Below are positions 1 to 12,244 of a DNA stretch of 64,000 nucleotides, in pieces. The translations under genes were made by a program, and so were the position numbers. The stretch comes from Pristionchus mayeri (taxonomy: Eukaryota > Nematoda > Chromadorea > Rhabditida > Neodiplogasteridae): positions 21,794,365 through 21,858,364 of the forward strand of contig BTRK01000006.1 in assembly GCA_036245805.1 (NCBI GenBank), in the 5' to 3' direction. The notes beneath the pieces are model-generated. The model did no database searches, was not told the DNA's origin, and worked only from the letters and a program-made list of their open reading frames with translations. Within the stretch, counting starts at the first letter, position 1, and each line of letters begins with the position of its first letter.

Positions 1-315
1 CTCATTGAGGATAGAGAGGGAGGAGCTGTCGACCACTGGGCATGGGGAGAAGGAATAGGAATGATTGGAAAATCGAGATAAAATATTTTATGAGACGCAA
101 ACTGAAAATGCAAATCTTCTTGAACCAGTGAATAGACGAATTTTCTGGATATGATGTAGCAACCGGAACCAGTGAGAAGTTAACCGCTTACTGTACAAAC
201 GGAACCAGCAACTGTGTTTATTTCTTGTTGTTTTTCCTGCGAAATTCGATTTCTTTCGATTTTACTCGTTTTTAAACTTCCTTTTTGTTATCACAATGTC
301 ATTTATTCTTGGCAG
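1..315. other. Upstream flank of the CCCH gene
   Basis: No coding signal is seen. The last bases before position 316 read ATTCTTGGCAG directly before the ATG, which resembles a nematode trans-splice acceptor. A short GGAACCAG motif recurs at about 164 and 201. Confidence 0.4.
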
Positions 316-1983
316 ATGTCACTTAACCTGCTTTCCGGGTATGGGAGCGACGAGGATAGCTCTGAAGAGAAGGTACGTTTGAATCCATGCTTTCTCTTGC
401 AAGGTCTTGGCAACCTCTGTTGCCTACAAGACCTCTTAAACCTTTTATTTATGTAATTCTAGGAGCATGATGAGTATGGTGAGGATGTAGAGGAGAGGGA
501 GGAAGTAGAGGACGAGACCCCATCGACGTCGGAAGATGTAAAGGAGACGGGAGCAGGAAAACAGGTTTGTCGTTCAATAATGTTAAATATATTTATTAGA
601 CTATTATATTATATTAGACTATTATATTTTTTATTGGTTTATAGCTTTCGAGTTTTGTTAAGAAAATTGCTTATTATTTTCAGAAATCCTTTTTCTCATC
701 GGATTTCGCCTCTTCTAGTGAAGACGACGAGGACGAGGTATAATTTTCGCCTATTTTACCTAAAAATTTTTTTAATATGGTCAGTCAACTATTCTAAGAT
801 ATTGTTTTAGGAAGAGAGTGTGCCCGATGCTCCTTCAGAAGCTCGTCTACCCTCAGCGAGGAGTGTGCTCATGGGAACTGCCAAGCTGGTTAGCAGTTTA
901 TTTACTTATTTTGTGTTTGTAGACATTTAGCATGGTTCAATAATGCACGTGCATTCTGTAATGGAAAGAGTAGGTTAGGAAAACGTCAGAAAGTTGGCGC
1001 CTTTGAAGATTTTTAGATGCAAATAATATTATGGCCATGTTTTACATTTTTCACTTCCAAAAAATCGGGCACGGTATGCAATTTTTAACATACTTTTCGA
1101 CCATTACACTTATGTGAATGTTGTAGGAAAAGATTTATTCGCGTTTTTCACACTCGAATATTTTTTTTGGCTTAAACTATGAGCAAATATCTTTTTTAAA
1201 GAGCAAGAATCGTTTCAATAGGAGATGAAGTACAAAGTGTGTGATCTTTTCTACTCTGCAGGAGTCGTCTCTGTTCATCTCTGAGGCAGAGAAGGAGCAG
1301 GACGCGAACAATGCCATGCTCAGCCAGCACGTACCCGTCTCGGAGAGGGTAGGACTTCATTTCTTGCTGATTTTGTTGCAAATAACTTGCTAGGTAAAAG
1401 AGACGAGACCATAATATTTAGACCTTAAAAGAAGCAATTCTGCACATAATACGGAAAATTGAAGTATTCAAATGAACATTCTCTGTGAAATTGCCTTATT
1501 CCATGTTGTTTTAGGTGAAGGCGGAGTCTCGTGGATTCCGTGGGAAGAGAAAGGCACAGCCGTGTCGACAGTTCCTGGCAGGAAATTGCACTCGAGGAAC
1601 CAGATGCAGATTCTCGCATACTCTCCCTGAGGAGAACAGTGGTGAGTGTGGGAGGGGAGGGGGTGGACTGGGAAATCATGGGCATCATCTTCTTCTACTT
1701 TTCTTTGCACCAACTGCAGAGTACTCATTGGTTGTTAACTGTGTTGTGAACTGCAAAATATTGAAAATTTTGGTCTGTGATAATACTTGTTAAGAGCTTC
1801 CGTGCTGCTCATTCCATAATATCTGTGTATATACTCGATCACTGCCCTCAAAATGAATTATCTGTTACCGTATTCTACTGCTTCCGTTCAGGACCGTCTC
1901 CTCTCTCGGCGACTATCGAGAGCAAAGCCTCGTTCTACACGGACGCCAATGATGTCTTCAATAAGAAGGCTAAGCTGAACTAA
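316..1983 (+). CDS. CCCH-type zinc-finger protein, acidic N-terminus
   Basis: Seven-exon model: 316-372, 463-564, 684-737, 811-888, 1262-1348, 1515-1641, 1892-1983. All joins keep frame and give about 198 aa. The start was chosen because the ATG at 316 follows a TTGGCAG acceptor-like site. The first four exons are rich in Asp, Glu and Ser (GYGSDEDSSEEK, then long E/D runs). Exon 6 carries a single CCCH finger, reading C-x7-C-x5-C-x3-H within PCRQFLAGNCTRGTRCRFSH and preceded by a basic RGKRK stretch. Such fingers bind RNA in many eukaryotic proteins; an RNA-binding or nuclear role is inferred from the family. The C-terminus is basic (NKKAKLN). I do not recognise a specific orthologue. The spacing C-x7-C-x5-C-x3-H is close to the usual C-x8-C-x5-C-x3-H. 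Confidence 0.8.
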
Positions 1984-4545
1984 GCTACCGTACCCTCCCA
2001 CAGTGTAATCTTACCCCCTTATTTGTAATTCAGCCTTTTGAGAACTGTTAATCTATTGTTTTATGTTTCGCAGATTGCAATGGTATAAAGTTTAAAAATT
2101 AGATAGTCGTGCTTTCTCCTATTGAGGAACGTCTAAGTCGTTTGTTACTGGAAGGAGGATACTCGGAACTCGAAAGAAAAGTTGCAACATAACATGAACG
2201 CTCGTATTCCCAGGAGAGCCGCGAGGAGAGACAAGAGAAGAATGGGAAGAGCGGGTTCGCTCCTCTCCAATTCCGAATCAGGTCGAGTCGAGGTGGAATT
2301 CAGGTGAGGATGTGCACGATGCAGGGCACTAGGTCGAATGAGAACGATGACATCATGCCGTCTCTGGTATTTCAAATTCGGCATGACGTCACAGTTCTCA
2401 TCCTACCTAGCGCCCGATGCAATGTAGATCATCCATCCTAATCACGTGCGGAGAGGCGAGGCTCATCGATCTCCAATTATTTTCTCTCGCGCAATTATGG
2501 TGTATTGCTCTCCCCGTTTCGATCGCTTTCTGTCTCTTTAATCAGTAAGAAATCAGGACTTCTGTAAGTTAGTAGGTTTTCGAGGTAGAGTAGAGTGCGA
2601 TAGAGACTGGGCGATAAGCCTAATCCGCGTGTTGTAGGGGGCGGAGAGGGAACAATAGGCAGAGATTAGATGATTGAGTTTGGGAGCGCGAGTCTCATAC
2701 GTTTACACGCACATGATTGGCTGGTTGCGCAAGTTTGTAGAGTGGTATTTTTTCCTTTCTCGAATTGCAGTCTAGGGAAGGTTGAGGTGAAACATTGACA
2801 GTATATCAAAGCTAAATCATCGGGAACTCATGCTTCACTACTCTTTGTGCACATTCACCTGCAGAGGGGATTAGAGATTAAATTGAAGGGTATGCTACAA
2901 TTTCACGCGGGTTCCCTCTGCTTTCCAGTTGCCTGTCCTTTTTGTATCCTGCCTGTGAATTTTCCGTGATTAGTAATCTTGACGCACTGGGGAGCAGATC
3001 AAAACAGCCGTCGTAGCCTTCAATGCTCTCCGAGTATTGGGCAAATCGGCTCTCTCCGATAGTGTCGCTCTGTCTGTACGGGCTTCGTTCCTTCTCATCC
3101 TTTCAATCTCTCTTTTTTCCCTCTCGAGGGAATAGTACTTATATTTAGTGAGAGAGTACGGGAAAGTGAGAGGTTTTTGTACCGAGACTCATCTCTATTT
3201 TGCTTACATTCCCATCTTCCCTCCTCCTTCAAAATGACTGGGTACGGCGGGACAGGAGAATAGCACTTATCACCCCGATCCAAAATGGAGAAGATGCGCC
3301 GGACGCTGTGCTGACTTACCTCTTGATCTACCTTTTTGTTTGGCTCTATTTGTAATCGTGGTCGAGTACAAATCTCATTCACATGGATTACGATTTGGTA
3401 ATAGCACTCAATTGTGGCTTGGTAATCAACTTACATGATTAGTATTGAGTCGATGACGCAGTCTGGAATAGAAATTGTCTTTTCTTCGATTCTGCCTCCT
3501 TCGTAGGCTACATTCCTCGATCACGAGTCTCCCCGACTCTCCCCCCACTCGAGATAATTATGAAACGCGAACCCATTCCGTGTGTGCACCCCTCGTGCAA
3601 TCGTTATGGAGCCCATAGTAATAGTATTGCTCTCCTCTTTTTGCCTGTTTTTTTCTACGATCAAAAAGAGCGAGGTATATTCGCAATGGAGGGAATCGCA
3701 TGATAACTTGTCTACTTCCACTAATGATCTCCTTCTTTCTCTCTATCCTAGGCGGGCAGTATTTGGAAATTCATAGGAGTGACCAGTGGGGGGATGCCGA
3801 GAGAGGGAGAGAGGGAGTGGGGGGAGGGCGGAGAGGAAGAAAGAATTACTCTTTCCGCTATTTTGCTACACACACTGCCTATATCCCTCTCTTTCATTCC
3901 CTTCTCACTGTCTCTCCCGAACACTGCGTCGAGAGACCGACGGGCAACGACTTACTTTAAGCCGGCTCTTAGCCTCCGCGAATTAAGGAGAGGGGAGGGG
4001 GGTACGATAATGAATATGGCTGATTGCCTAGGGGGTAGCTCGAGGACGATGGCAACATTGGTGGATGATGGCATTGGTATGACGTTCTCTCATCATCTTC
4101 ATTTCGTTTCCTCCATCTGTCTGGGTAGATATTATCTCTCCCTCTCTCCGTGGCTCCTGTTTTTCGTCGTATCCCTTTCTTCTTCTCCTTCTGAGAAGAA
4201 GAATGCGAGATTCACTGTTCATCCCTCCACTGCGAGTCTCTCTCTGAAAGCCCTTGCCTTTCCCTCCGCTTGACTATTTTCGAATGTCTCCGGGACATCT
4301 GTCTGATATCGAACGCTAATAGTTGTGTCGCGAGGTTTTGACTCAGTCACGTCTCCTTTGCGCAGATCGTACGTGAAAGAGAGTAAACAGGTGTCACCGT
4401 CGCTGTTTTGACCGCCCCGAAATTGTAGCCAATTCTGAATACCCCCCCCCCCCCCCACCTCCCGTCCTCCATCTATAAAAGACTCCATTCAGATGCTCTG
4501 AATATCTGCTCCAATCGATCGATGATCCACGAGTACCGTAGGAAG
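1984..4545. other. Intergenic, pyrimidine/purine-rich, no convincing gene
   Basis: The 3' flank of the CCCH gene has a TATAAA-like poly(A) signal near 2084. The rest holds long CT- or GA-rich runs (3100-3300, 3780-4250) with chance open frames that have no splice or family support. A poly-C run lies at about 4441-4456. The only structured element I found is the hairpin at 2318-2422. Confidence 0.4.
2318..2422. repeat. Imperfect hairpin of about 105 nt containing TGACGTCA-like core
   Basis: The left arm (2318-2360) ends in ATGACATCATGCCG and the right arm (2381-2422) begins with CGGCATGACGTCAC. The arms match for about 40 nt with a few mismatches around a loop of about 20 nt. It could be a small MITE or a folded RNA precursor; no transcript evidence is available here. 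Confidence 0.45.
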
Positions 4546-7500
4546 ATGACTGACCCCACGCCCCCACTCGCGGCCACGAATGGAAATGGAAACGACGAGA
4601 GCTTCGATGTGAGTGATCTACAGTATACCGAGAACTGGTCCCGACCCGAAATGTATCGTAGCACGTGGATTGTTCCCTCCTCTAGACCTGAGTGATAAGT
4701 CATGCGAACGCGAGTCTCTTTTTCGTCTGAGCTTGAAAATGAATAGAATGAAAAAAATAGAAAGAAAAAGGGACAAGACTGGAGGGAATTCGTTAACTAT
4801 CCTATTCAGAGGATAGCGAAAGGGCGTTGTCCCTGAAACAGATGGGGATTTGTGAATAGGCCAAAACGGGTATCCCCATCCCTCTCCCTCCCCTCTCCCG
4901 AAGGATAGGATATCCGCAGTTCATTAGTGGGTCTTGATAGATGAGTCAATCAACGGACGAGTCGATGATATCAGTGTTTCTGTTTATTTGAAGGTTTGAC
5001 TAGGGATGAAAAACAGAATAATAGCCGCACTCTCTTCATATGACTAGTCTCTGCACACACACATTGCCGGTTTGGAGGAATAGATACGGTGCGCAATTGA
5101 GAGAATGAGATCTAACGATCGTTATGATAGTGTGCACGGGCTGATTCATCGGGAACCAGTAATACCCGGGTCCCCCCCCCCTCCCCCCACCCACTGTCCT
5201 CAACTGGCTATTAGCCTTTTTTCTGGAAGTGGAAACGACGAAATAGCAGGCGAGGAAGCTGTTCGTGTATTCATACGAGACATCGCTCTTGGTCCCGTCG
5301 TTTCTCCCCCGTCAGTCTCCCCCCCCCCCCCTCTCATCCCCCATCTTCTAACTGACGTGCATTTCCACATTGCCTTATGGACACCATGGGAAATTGCGGC
5401 CCATGAGAAAGTTGTGTTGGCGTCTGTGTAACCAATCTATTTTAGTGGCGATACTGTAAATTGCCACTACAAAAAAGTGATTTTATTTTTGGTCACAGCT
5501 CTCTTTCTTTGATTACCGGGGGAGTATGCTCCTTGTTTGCAATATCGGAAGTGGGTGGAATCTGCAGCCATCGTGTAGTTAAATGGGAACATATTATGGG
5601 TGGATTCAGTTGGGTGCTACTTGGGTACTCGAGTGATCTTCCAATTACTAATTGGGTATCTTGTAAGTAAGGCAACCTCTGAAACTCTGAAATCACCTGC
5701 CCGAAACGGGACTCGTTTCTCTCTTTTCATTCTTCGTCACTTTACGTGGCGGTTTCTTCACTCTTTCCCTCTTCCACTCTTTCTCTCTTATTTCGGTCGG
5801 CCCCCTCTCCTCAAGTGTAAATTTGTCTTGTCCTAACACCTTGGATACGAATGTCCGATAAGGGTCTTCTTGTTTGACGAATTTCCCAAGGCTCCGGTGG
5901 TTCTTGAGAGAAAGGGCTTCGGACGATTCTCACCAACGGAGATGGAGAATCATGAATTCATTCCCTTCCTCCTTCTCGCCCCCTCGCCCTACCATTACTC
6001 CGTCAGTCCTGCTAGACTTGCCCCTATTCCTGGATTGATTGTGACGTCGTAGTTTCCCGCCTTGTGTAGTGACTGAACTCCCGCCGTAGACACTAACGTA
6101 TGTTCGAACACGCCAATTACAACTCGTAATCGGGTTGAGCCGGAAGGAAGGCGAGATCCATTAGCTCACTTTAGATGGTGGGAATTAACCGAGAGCTCAG
6201 TCTCGAAACGGGCAAGGTCCTTCAGTCTAGTTGCTCGCGCTAAGCCACGGTGGACCCTCTTCTCTTCCGCGTATTGTTTGACTTTCATCGCAAGTTGTAC
6301 ACCACATAAGAGTAGCGCTCTGACTCTGCGCAATCCTCTCTCTGGCTGACCAGAAACAGAGATCCTTTTATCATGGATCTTACGGTACCTCATTTCAGGA
6401 GATGGCGCTGTACGGCGGCCGAATGAAGACAATCATCATCGTACTCTGCAAGGTACGATCTAGGCTACGGTAGGATCAATACGGTAGCCTGCGTTACTGT
6501 AGTATTGTATCGATGACGTAATGAGATCATGAAGAGTACTGTAGCTATTATCTTGCAGTACCGCCTCTCGCTCATCAATATGCAAAAGCCGAGCAACGTG
6601 CGTGTGTTCGTCGTCACTCCTCCACGACTGCTCATCGACGAGGAAGGGTACGGTAGAGGGATATTGATTTGGAAGGACCGCTAGTTATGGTAGCAACGGG
6701 AACCAACACCTTTAAATCTGTACAAGGAAATCGTAATTTAGAATATTGATCGATGCGTGTAGTAGATGGGTACTGTAGCTGCGTCGTTGCAGGATCGACG
6801 TGATCTACCAGGTGGAAACGCCCGTCGGCGACCAGGATCTCACTCCACTACTGTCGAAGGTGAGCACTCACTTTTACAGTCTCCCCATTATCTCTCGCTA
6901 GCAAAATTAGACAAAGATACAGCTGGAGGAAAAGGTAGGTAATTATTCGGAATTGGCTAAATGTAAGCAACGTTCGAAATTCGTGACAGCGAGAAATTTC
7001 AGGCTCGCGAACTCGCACAGAACTTCAGCATCACGCAGGTATTTTTAAACGACTTCGAAGAGAGACATTAATAACTGCGCCCCCCCCCCCCGTTGTTTCT
7101 GAATAATACTGTCAATGGAACAGAGACATGGATAGGCACGTCGAAGCAATAAATGGTTGTGGCAGGTGTTGCTCTGCTGTAGTCTTTTCTATTTCGTAGT
7201 TACTCTATCATCAGTGTTTGCTCTTTCTTTAGAAACTGTCTTTATAATCAACTTTTTTTATTTAGCACGAGAATCCGAAGCCAGATTAAACTAATCCTTT
7301 TTTATTATTTCCCCATCTCTAATTTAGGGGCGAGAGAGCGTGCGGGATCGAGAGGGTCAGATTTCCCTCGTTATAGATGTTATAGGATCATGCTATCATG
7401 CAAGCACAATTAGTTGTGTGCAGGTGCGCGTGATCGCTTTCGAGCAGTCACTGCAGCAGCCATTGGCCAAGATGAGATACGAGATGGACATCGAGGGATT

Positions 7501-10500
7501 CACGCATGAACAGGTGAGGGGAAGTGGGGGGGGGGGGGGGTGGAATGAATCTACCCACTTATATTCGTTAGGGAAAGTGTGTGGGCTGCGTAAAGTCAAA
7601 ACATTACTCGGAAAGCCGAAATGCCATTCAAGCAGGTGGATCACGAGATATTTTGCGTAGGGCAGATGTGTGGAAAAATTAAATGCGAGAGTTGGTAATT
7701 GTGAAGGCTTCATTCCTCTTATTCTATGCCTTCTTGGCCCAACACTTTTCTATTCGAGTGGGTGGGAAAGAGACCATTTCTCGAATGCCGAATTCTCAGA
7801 AATAGTTGACATTGAAATAGTGCGTTCTGCCCGGGGCAGATAGTGAAAAATAGAACGAATGAAAATTAAATTTTAGATCTGATGTTATCGGTTTGCAGAT
7901 GAGAATAATGAGTTCACGATTGTTGAACAGTTCCAATGGACTCTACGTACTCCATCCATCAAAACAAAAATTAATCATGAACGAATTCATTGTCTTAAAA
8001 TTTGGCTAGTATTTGAAATTGATTGATCGCTTGAATGGATCTTACTTCTTCATTCCAGTTGGACGTCTTATCTCGATTGCGTGAGGCATCGCAAATAACG
8101 AGGAGAGGAGGAATTGCCACTCCCAAGTGAGTACTGTAGGTTATTGGAATACGGTAGCTTAGTGCGCCAAATTTGAGCAGCAGTGATTGTTTGTAAAGTT
8201 GAGCTCAAAATTATCTGAATCAACAGTTCTCATTATCCTTTCATGGATACGAAACATGGAATCAGCTAGTGAATCATCTGCTTTTCTCCGCTAATAAGTC
8301 CTCTCACGATGCATTAGCCAGACTATCTAGTGCTCACCAAAAAGAGATTATAAAAACAGGGAGTGTCATAATTTCTCCTCATATCAGGCAGACGTCCTTC
8401 TCTGGTACTTCTCGTCCTGCTAGTTGGATGGAGTCTCTCCCTCCGAAAATCGGAGGATTCCCTCTCTACGTTAGACCTGCCAGGTCATTCTTGTTTTGTT
8501 TCCTGCTCGAGGCATATGAGTCCATATGTGGATAAACAAAAAAAACAGCAGATAATAGCCTATGATTCCCTGGGACAATTCGGAATAGGCTATTATACGC
8601 GACGTGCAATTCTCTATTTGAAGAGGAGAGAGAGAGAGAGAGAGATGATTAACGACGTAAACGTCCATGACGACGTTAAATTCTTGTGTGGACCGATCTT
8701 ATCTATATTTCTCGCAGTGGCACGACAGACGCGGGGAAGAGCATCGTGGGAGTGACGAGACTGGAGAATGACGATGATCTGAGGATGTGGATCAGGGTTA
8801 GTGAGGAGGAGAGGGTTGTCCCGTTTATTGAAGATAAATCTTCCAGTAAATAGTAAGAATGAATGAAGCTCAGAATGAAGTATCTAACTGCAGCGCATCT
8901 ACTCGTCGTGTTCTCCCTCTTCCAATTGGGTGCTGGAGGAGTGCTATGAGGACGGACTGGACTTCGTCGCCATGTGCACTGCCATCTCGGGACTAATCTG
9001 TGAGTGACGATGCAATGGAGATGGACGGGGTACGGTGAACAGATGACGGAAGCCAGATGTAGTTAGGAAGCCATCCATGTTTGTATAAAATTGCCGGTGG
9101 TCTAAATATTTTTCTTTGCAATTGTGTGTGCAATTGAAATAGAGTAGTCATACTGTAACGATGGTCGATTGTAGACTGCGTCTCGACTGTGGACTACGAG
9201 AGGACGATGTTCGAGAGCATCTCCACCTGCAAACCGTCAGTTTATTGGATAGGGGGATAGGGTGTACAAATGAAGTGTTCATTGTCTAGATTATTTCTGT
9301 GGAAATCGACTTAACTTTCATGCAATGATTATTTTGCTTTGTGTGTAACTCTTCTTTCAATTCTTCAGCTACGTCCTGCAAGTGTACTCGATCGACCAGA
9401 CGCGCGACATGCTGCCCGGCCTCGAGTCTTTTGTCAATCAGACGACCAAGGTGTGGAAAATGTACGATTACGGTAATCAGAGAAAAAAGTTGATGTATGC
9501 AGGCGCTCTTCGCGAACAACTACAGCGGTGCGCTCTTCATCCGTGGATTCTATAAGGTAGAGAGTTTACGGTAGTATGCATTTCTCTTGCGAGAACAAGA
9601 ATGGCGAGATTCTGGCTTTGTCAAACGTACGCCTTTATTGTCCTTTCCAATCAGCGAGAGAGAGAACATTACACGGAGAAAATCAAACGACCATTCTCTC
9701 AGGGTCACAACGACATATTCCTGATGAGTGTGGAACTGCAGCCGTCGGCAGAAACCATCCGCAACCTGATCGCCATGCCCAAGTGAGAGATTACGGTGGT
9801 GAACGAGGGTACGGTAATACGACTATTGCTATAATGATAGTTTTTCAGGGAGTCGCCGGGTTGGGAGACGATCGCTCTCATGAGTTTCTTCGCGACCGAC
9901 GCTAGCGAGGTACAGTATCCGCCCCTCCCCCCTCCCCTGTTATTTCCCATTCCCTCCCCATCGCAGAGGGGTTGTGTGACCGAAAATCAGGGAGAAATAC
10001 CTAATGTGAGTAGGGTGAGAAGGGGGAGGGGTGGACCAAATATCTCGAGGAAGTGTCGAGAATTTTGTGTGAGGCATAGAAGCAAAATGGTCTGGGTTCA
10101 TTGGTATATCTGGATTATCATCCCTTCCAGTTTGACTTCGGCACGCACTCCTTCAATGCGGTCATCAATGTACCGTCTGCCGAGGGTCTTCTCATGCACC
10201 AGACGATGATTCCCAAGAGGAAGTAGGTTATAGTGTGGCTACAGTAATCTGTGAAACGGCGGAATGGGATGTAGTAATTTTATTGTCTGTAGGACGTCAT
10301 CGATGCGAGTGGCGTGGAGAGTCGCCGAATTCGCGGAGATCAAGGATGCAGATGGGATCGATGGAAATGTAGTGCAGGTGAGGGAAGGGAGAGAACAGCG
10401 GGGAGTTCTCTCCATTGTGAATGGTATTGGGTTGTCCCATAATTCGTGTCGTTTTTCTTTCACATTTAATTTCTCGTAAACAATCAAACGCCTTCATTAC

Positions 10501-11511
10501 CTCATGATGTATTTAATAGAAGACTCATGTTACGTAATTTATCGCAGACTGATCTCCAGCTTACATTGCCTAATGATGATGCAATAAGTGAAAATATGGA
10601 ATTTCCAACCTTTTTTCAAAAAATTATAGTTATTTTACGAGTAATGTTTAAAATCCCTAGCACTAACGGTGGAAGGGTAATGCATGACACTTCCCATTAA
10701 CGCTTCTAAATCATAGTTTTCTGAAGCTATTGCTGAAATATTTCACAATATGTCATCGGAGAGGAGTTTCAAAAGGGTCGATTTCATGATTTTAGTATTT
10801 CCAATGCTCCAACTTAGCTTATTTGGCTAGGATAATTCAAATACAATTATTTGTAAACGATTCCATACTGTTCCGGAAAGAAAATCCGCAGAATTTTTCA
10901 AACCACGTTGAAAATTGTGGGTTTTGTAGTGACCCCGCAAAGCATTTTGGGAGACAGGGATTGTGCCAAATAATCTTATTTGCCCCTAGAGAGTAACTAT
11001 TCACTGCACACTTATTTTTATCTGTGAATTAGAGTGGATTTTTTTCAATTTTAAGATCATCGAAAAAATACCAAAAATTTCGCAATTGTCTAATTCCCCT
11101 CCACGGCAATATCTTTACTCACTGATGCACCTAAAATGTAGAGTGCTGGCCACTGTATCTAATGCATAATACAACAACTCAAATACTTTATTTGTTCCAG
11201 CGAAATATTATTTTTAAAAATGGCGACACGAATTATGGGACAACCCAATATTTATTTAAACGTTTAAAATAATATTTTAATTCATGTGTTCATGTCGAAC
11301 TCGGACAACAAGAGGCTCACCGACGAGATGAAGGACGTCATCGGGAGGTACTGTAGTCTCGTTGATCTACCTACCGTACTCCTATCCCTGCAGACTGGAC
11401 ATTCCCATCGATCGGATCACTCTGGCTGAGCGTGCTGCAGCCTGTCGCAAGCAGCTGTCTCGACTGGGCGGGGCGAGGGAATTTGTGCGGAGTTGCACCA
11501 CGACGGATTAG
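4546..11511 (+). CDS. Unrecognised multi-exon protein, about 480 aa
   Basis: Exons read: 4546-4608 (ATG), 6399-6452, 6559-6647, 6793-6859, 6911-6934 (24-nt microexon), 7003-7038, 7424-7513, 8059-8126, 8718-8796, 8894-8999, 9175-9235, 9369-9450, 9503-9556, 9703-9782, 9849-9909, 10131-10222, 10293-10377, then a last part near 11268-11347 and 11394-11511 (TAG). Every join up to 10377 keeps frame. The exon near 11290 lacks an obvious AG acceptor and lies just beyond a MITE. The protein is mixed and mostly soluble-looking. It has a short hydrophobic stretch (MKTIIIVLCK), a central Cys-containing region (SSCSPSSNWVLEECYEDG) and an Arg/Lys-rich C-terminus. I recognise no family and assign no function. 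The first exon is linked across a 1.8-kb intron on phase alone, so the true start could differ. AATAAA follows at 11645. Confidence 0.6.
10427..11248. mobile_element. 822-bp non-coding MITE with 25-bp inverted ends
   Basis: The left end starts TTGGGTTGTCCCATAATTCG at 10427 and the right end (11224-11248) is its exact reverse complement over about 25 bp. TA dinucleotides flank both ends, the target signature of Tc1/mariner elements. I see no transposase remnant inside, so it is probably a deletion derivative. It sits in the last large intron of the 4546-11511 gene. Confidence 0.85.
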
Positions 11512-12244
11512 GAACAGAAGAGAGGGTAGTCAGGGAGTCGTCCACGGGTAGCACTGCTTACTGTTTCATAATTGTAGATTTGGATTTCATTGTTTGAGAT
11601 GAGACTCTCATGTCTCTAATATCCAATTGCAATGTTGTGATATCAATAAAGTGATAACATCCTTTCCCTTTCGCTGAGTGTTGATGTCGTGAATCAGTAT
11701 TTATATCTGAACAAGGCTGGTTGTTCTTACCTATTTCTACTTACTGCCACTGTTACAGCCTTTTCTTGTGAATCTATTATTTTTCAAAGAAATCCCATGA
11801 GGTGCAAGGAGGAAAGTCGTTTTAATAAATATCAAAGGAAGTGTCTGTTTTACTATTTGTGATAGGAAACACCGTTATATCGAAGAAGCGCTCTGTACAA
11901 TTTTATCTTATGCTGAGGATAGTTGAATCAATTACTGTGTACTACCGAACTGCTCTATGACATCCTTTCTGTTCTCGCTTTGCTTGTTCTTCCTGAATAC
12001 CGGATTCTTCTTTTATTTATGACTTAATTGTATGAATAAACTGTAAAAATATTTTTCAACAACTCAAGCTGTGAGATAATTTTGATGTGTTATCGTAGTG
12101 AAGAGTTGAGGAAAGGTCAAGAATTTATTATCTTCATCTTTGCTTGCTCATTAGAGCGAACTTACGTTGATTGTATCGCCATTTTGATTGTTTCCACTCT
12201 GAATCATCTATGCATTTACAGGTTATTTTTGAGATCAGAAGAAC
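11512..12244. other. Intergenic spacer between two same-strand genes
   Basis: It contains the AATAAA poly(A) signal of the upstream gene (11645-11650), AT-rich sequence and, at its right end, a TTTACAG acceptor-like site at about 12215-12221, 24 nt before the next ATG. That site suits trans-splicing of the next transcript. The spacer of about 730 nt is longer than the usual ~100-nt gap in nematode operons, so I do not propose an operon. Confidence 0.4.
11645..11650 (+). terminator. Poly(A) signal AATAAA
   Basis: A canonical AATAAA lies 134 nt after the stop of the 4546-11511 gene. Confidence 0.6.

Noticed and set aside
3779..4273. 164-codon plus-strand open frame
   Set aside because: Low-complexity Arg/Glu and Ser/Leu translation of GA/CT-rich DNA, with no motif or splice support.
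8118..8750. A GTTDAGKS string resembling a Walker A P-loop in the 4546-11511 protein
   Set aside because: It spans an exon junction, and there is no preceding strand, Walker B motif or G-domain context; likely chance.
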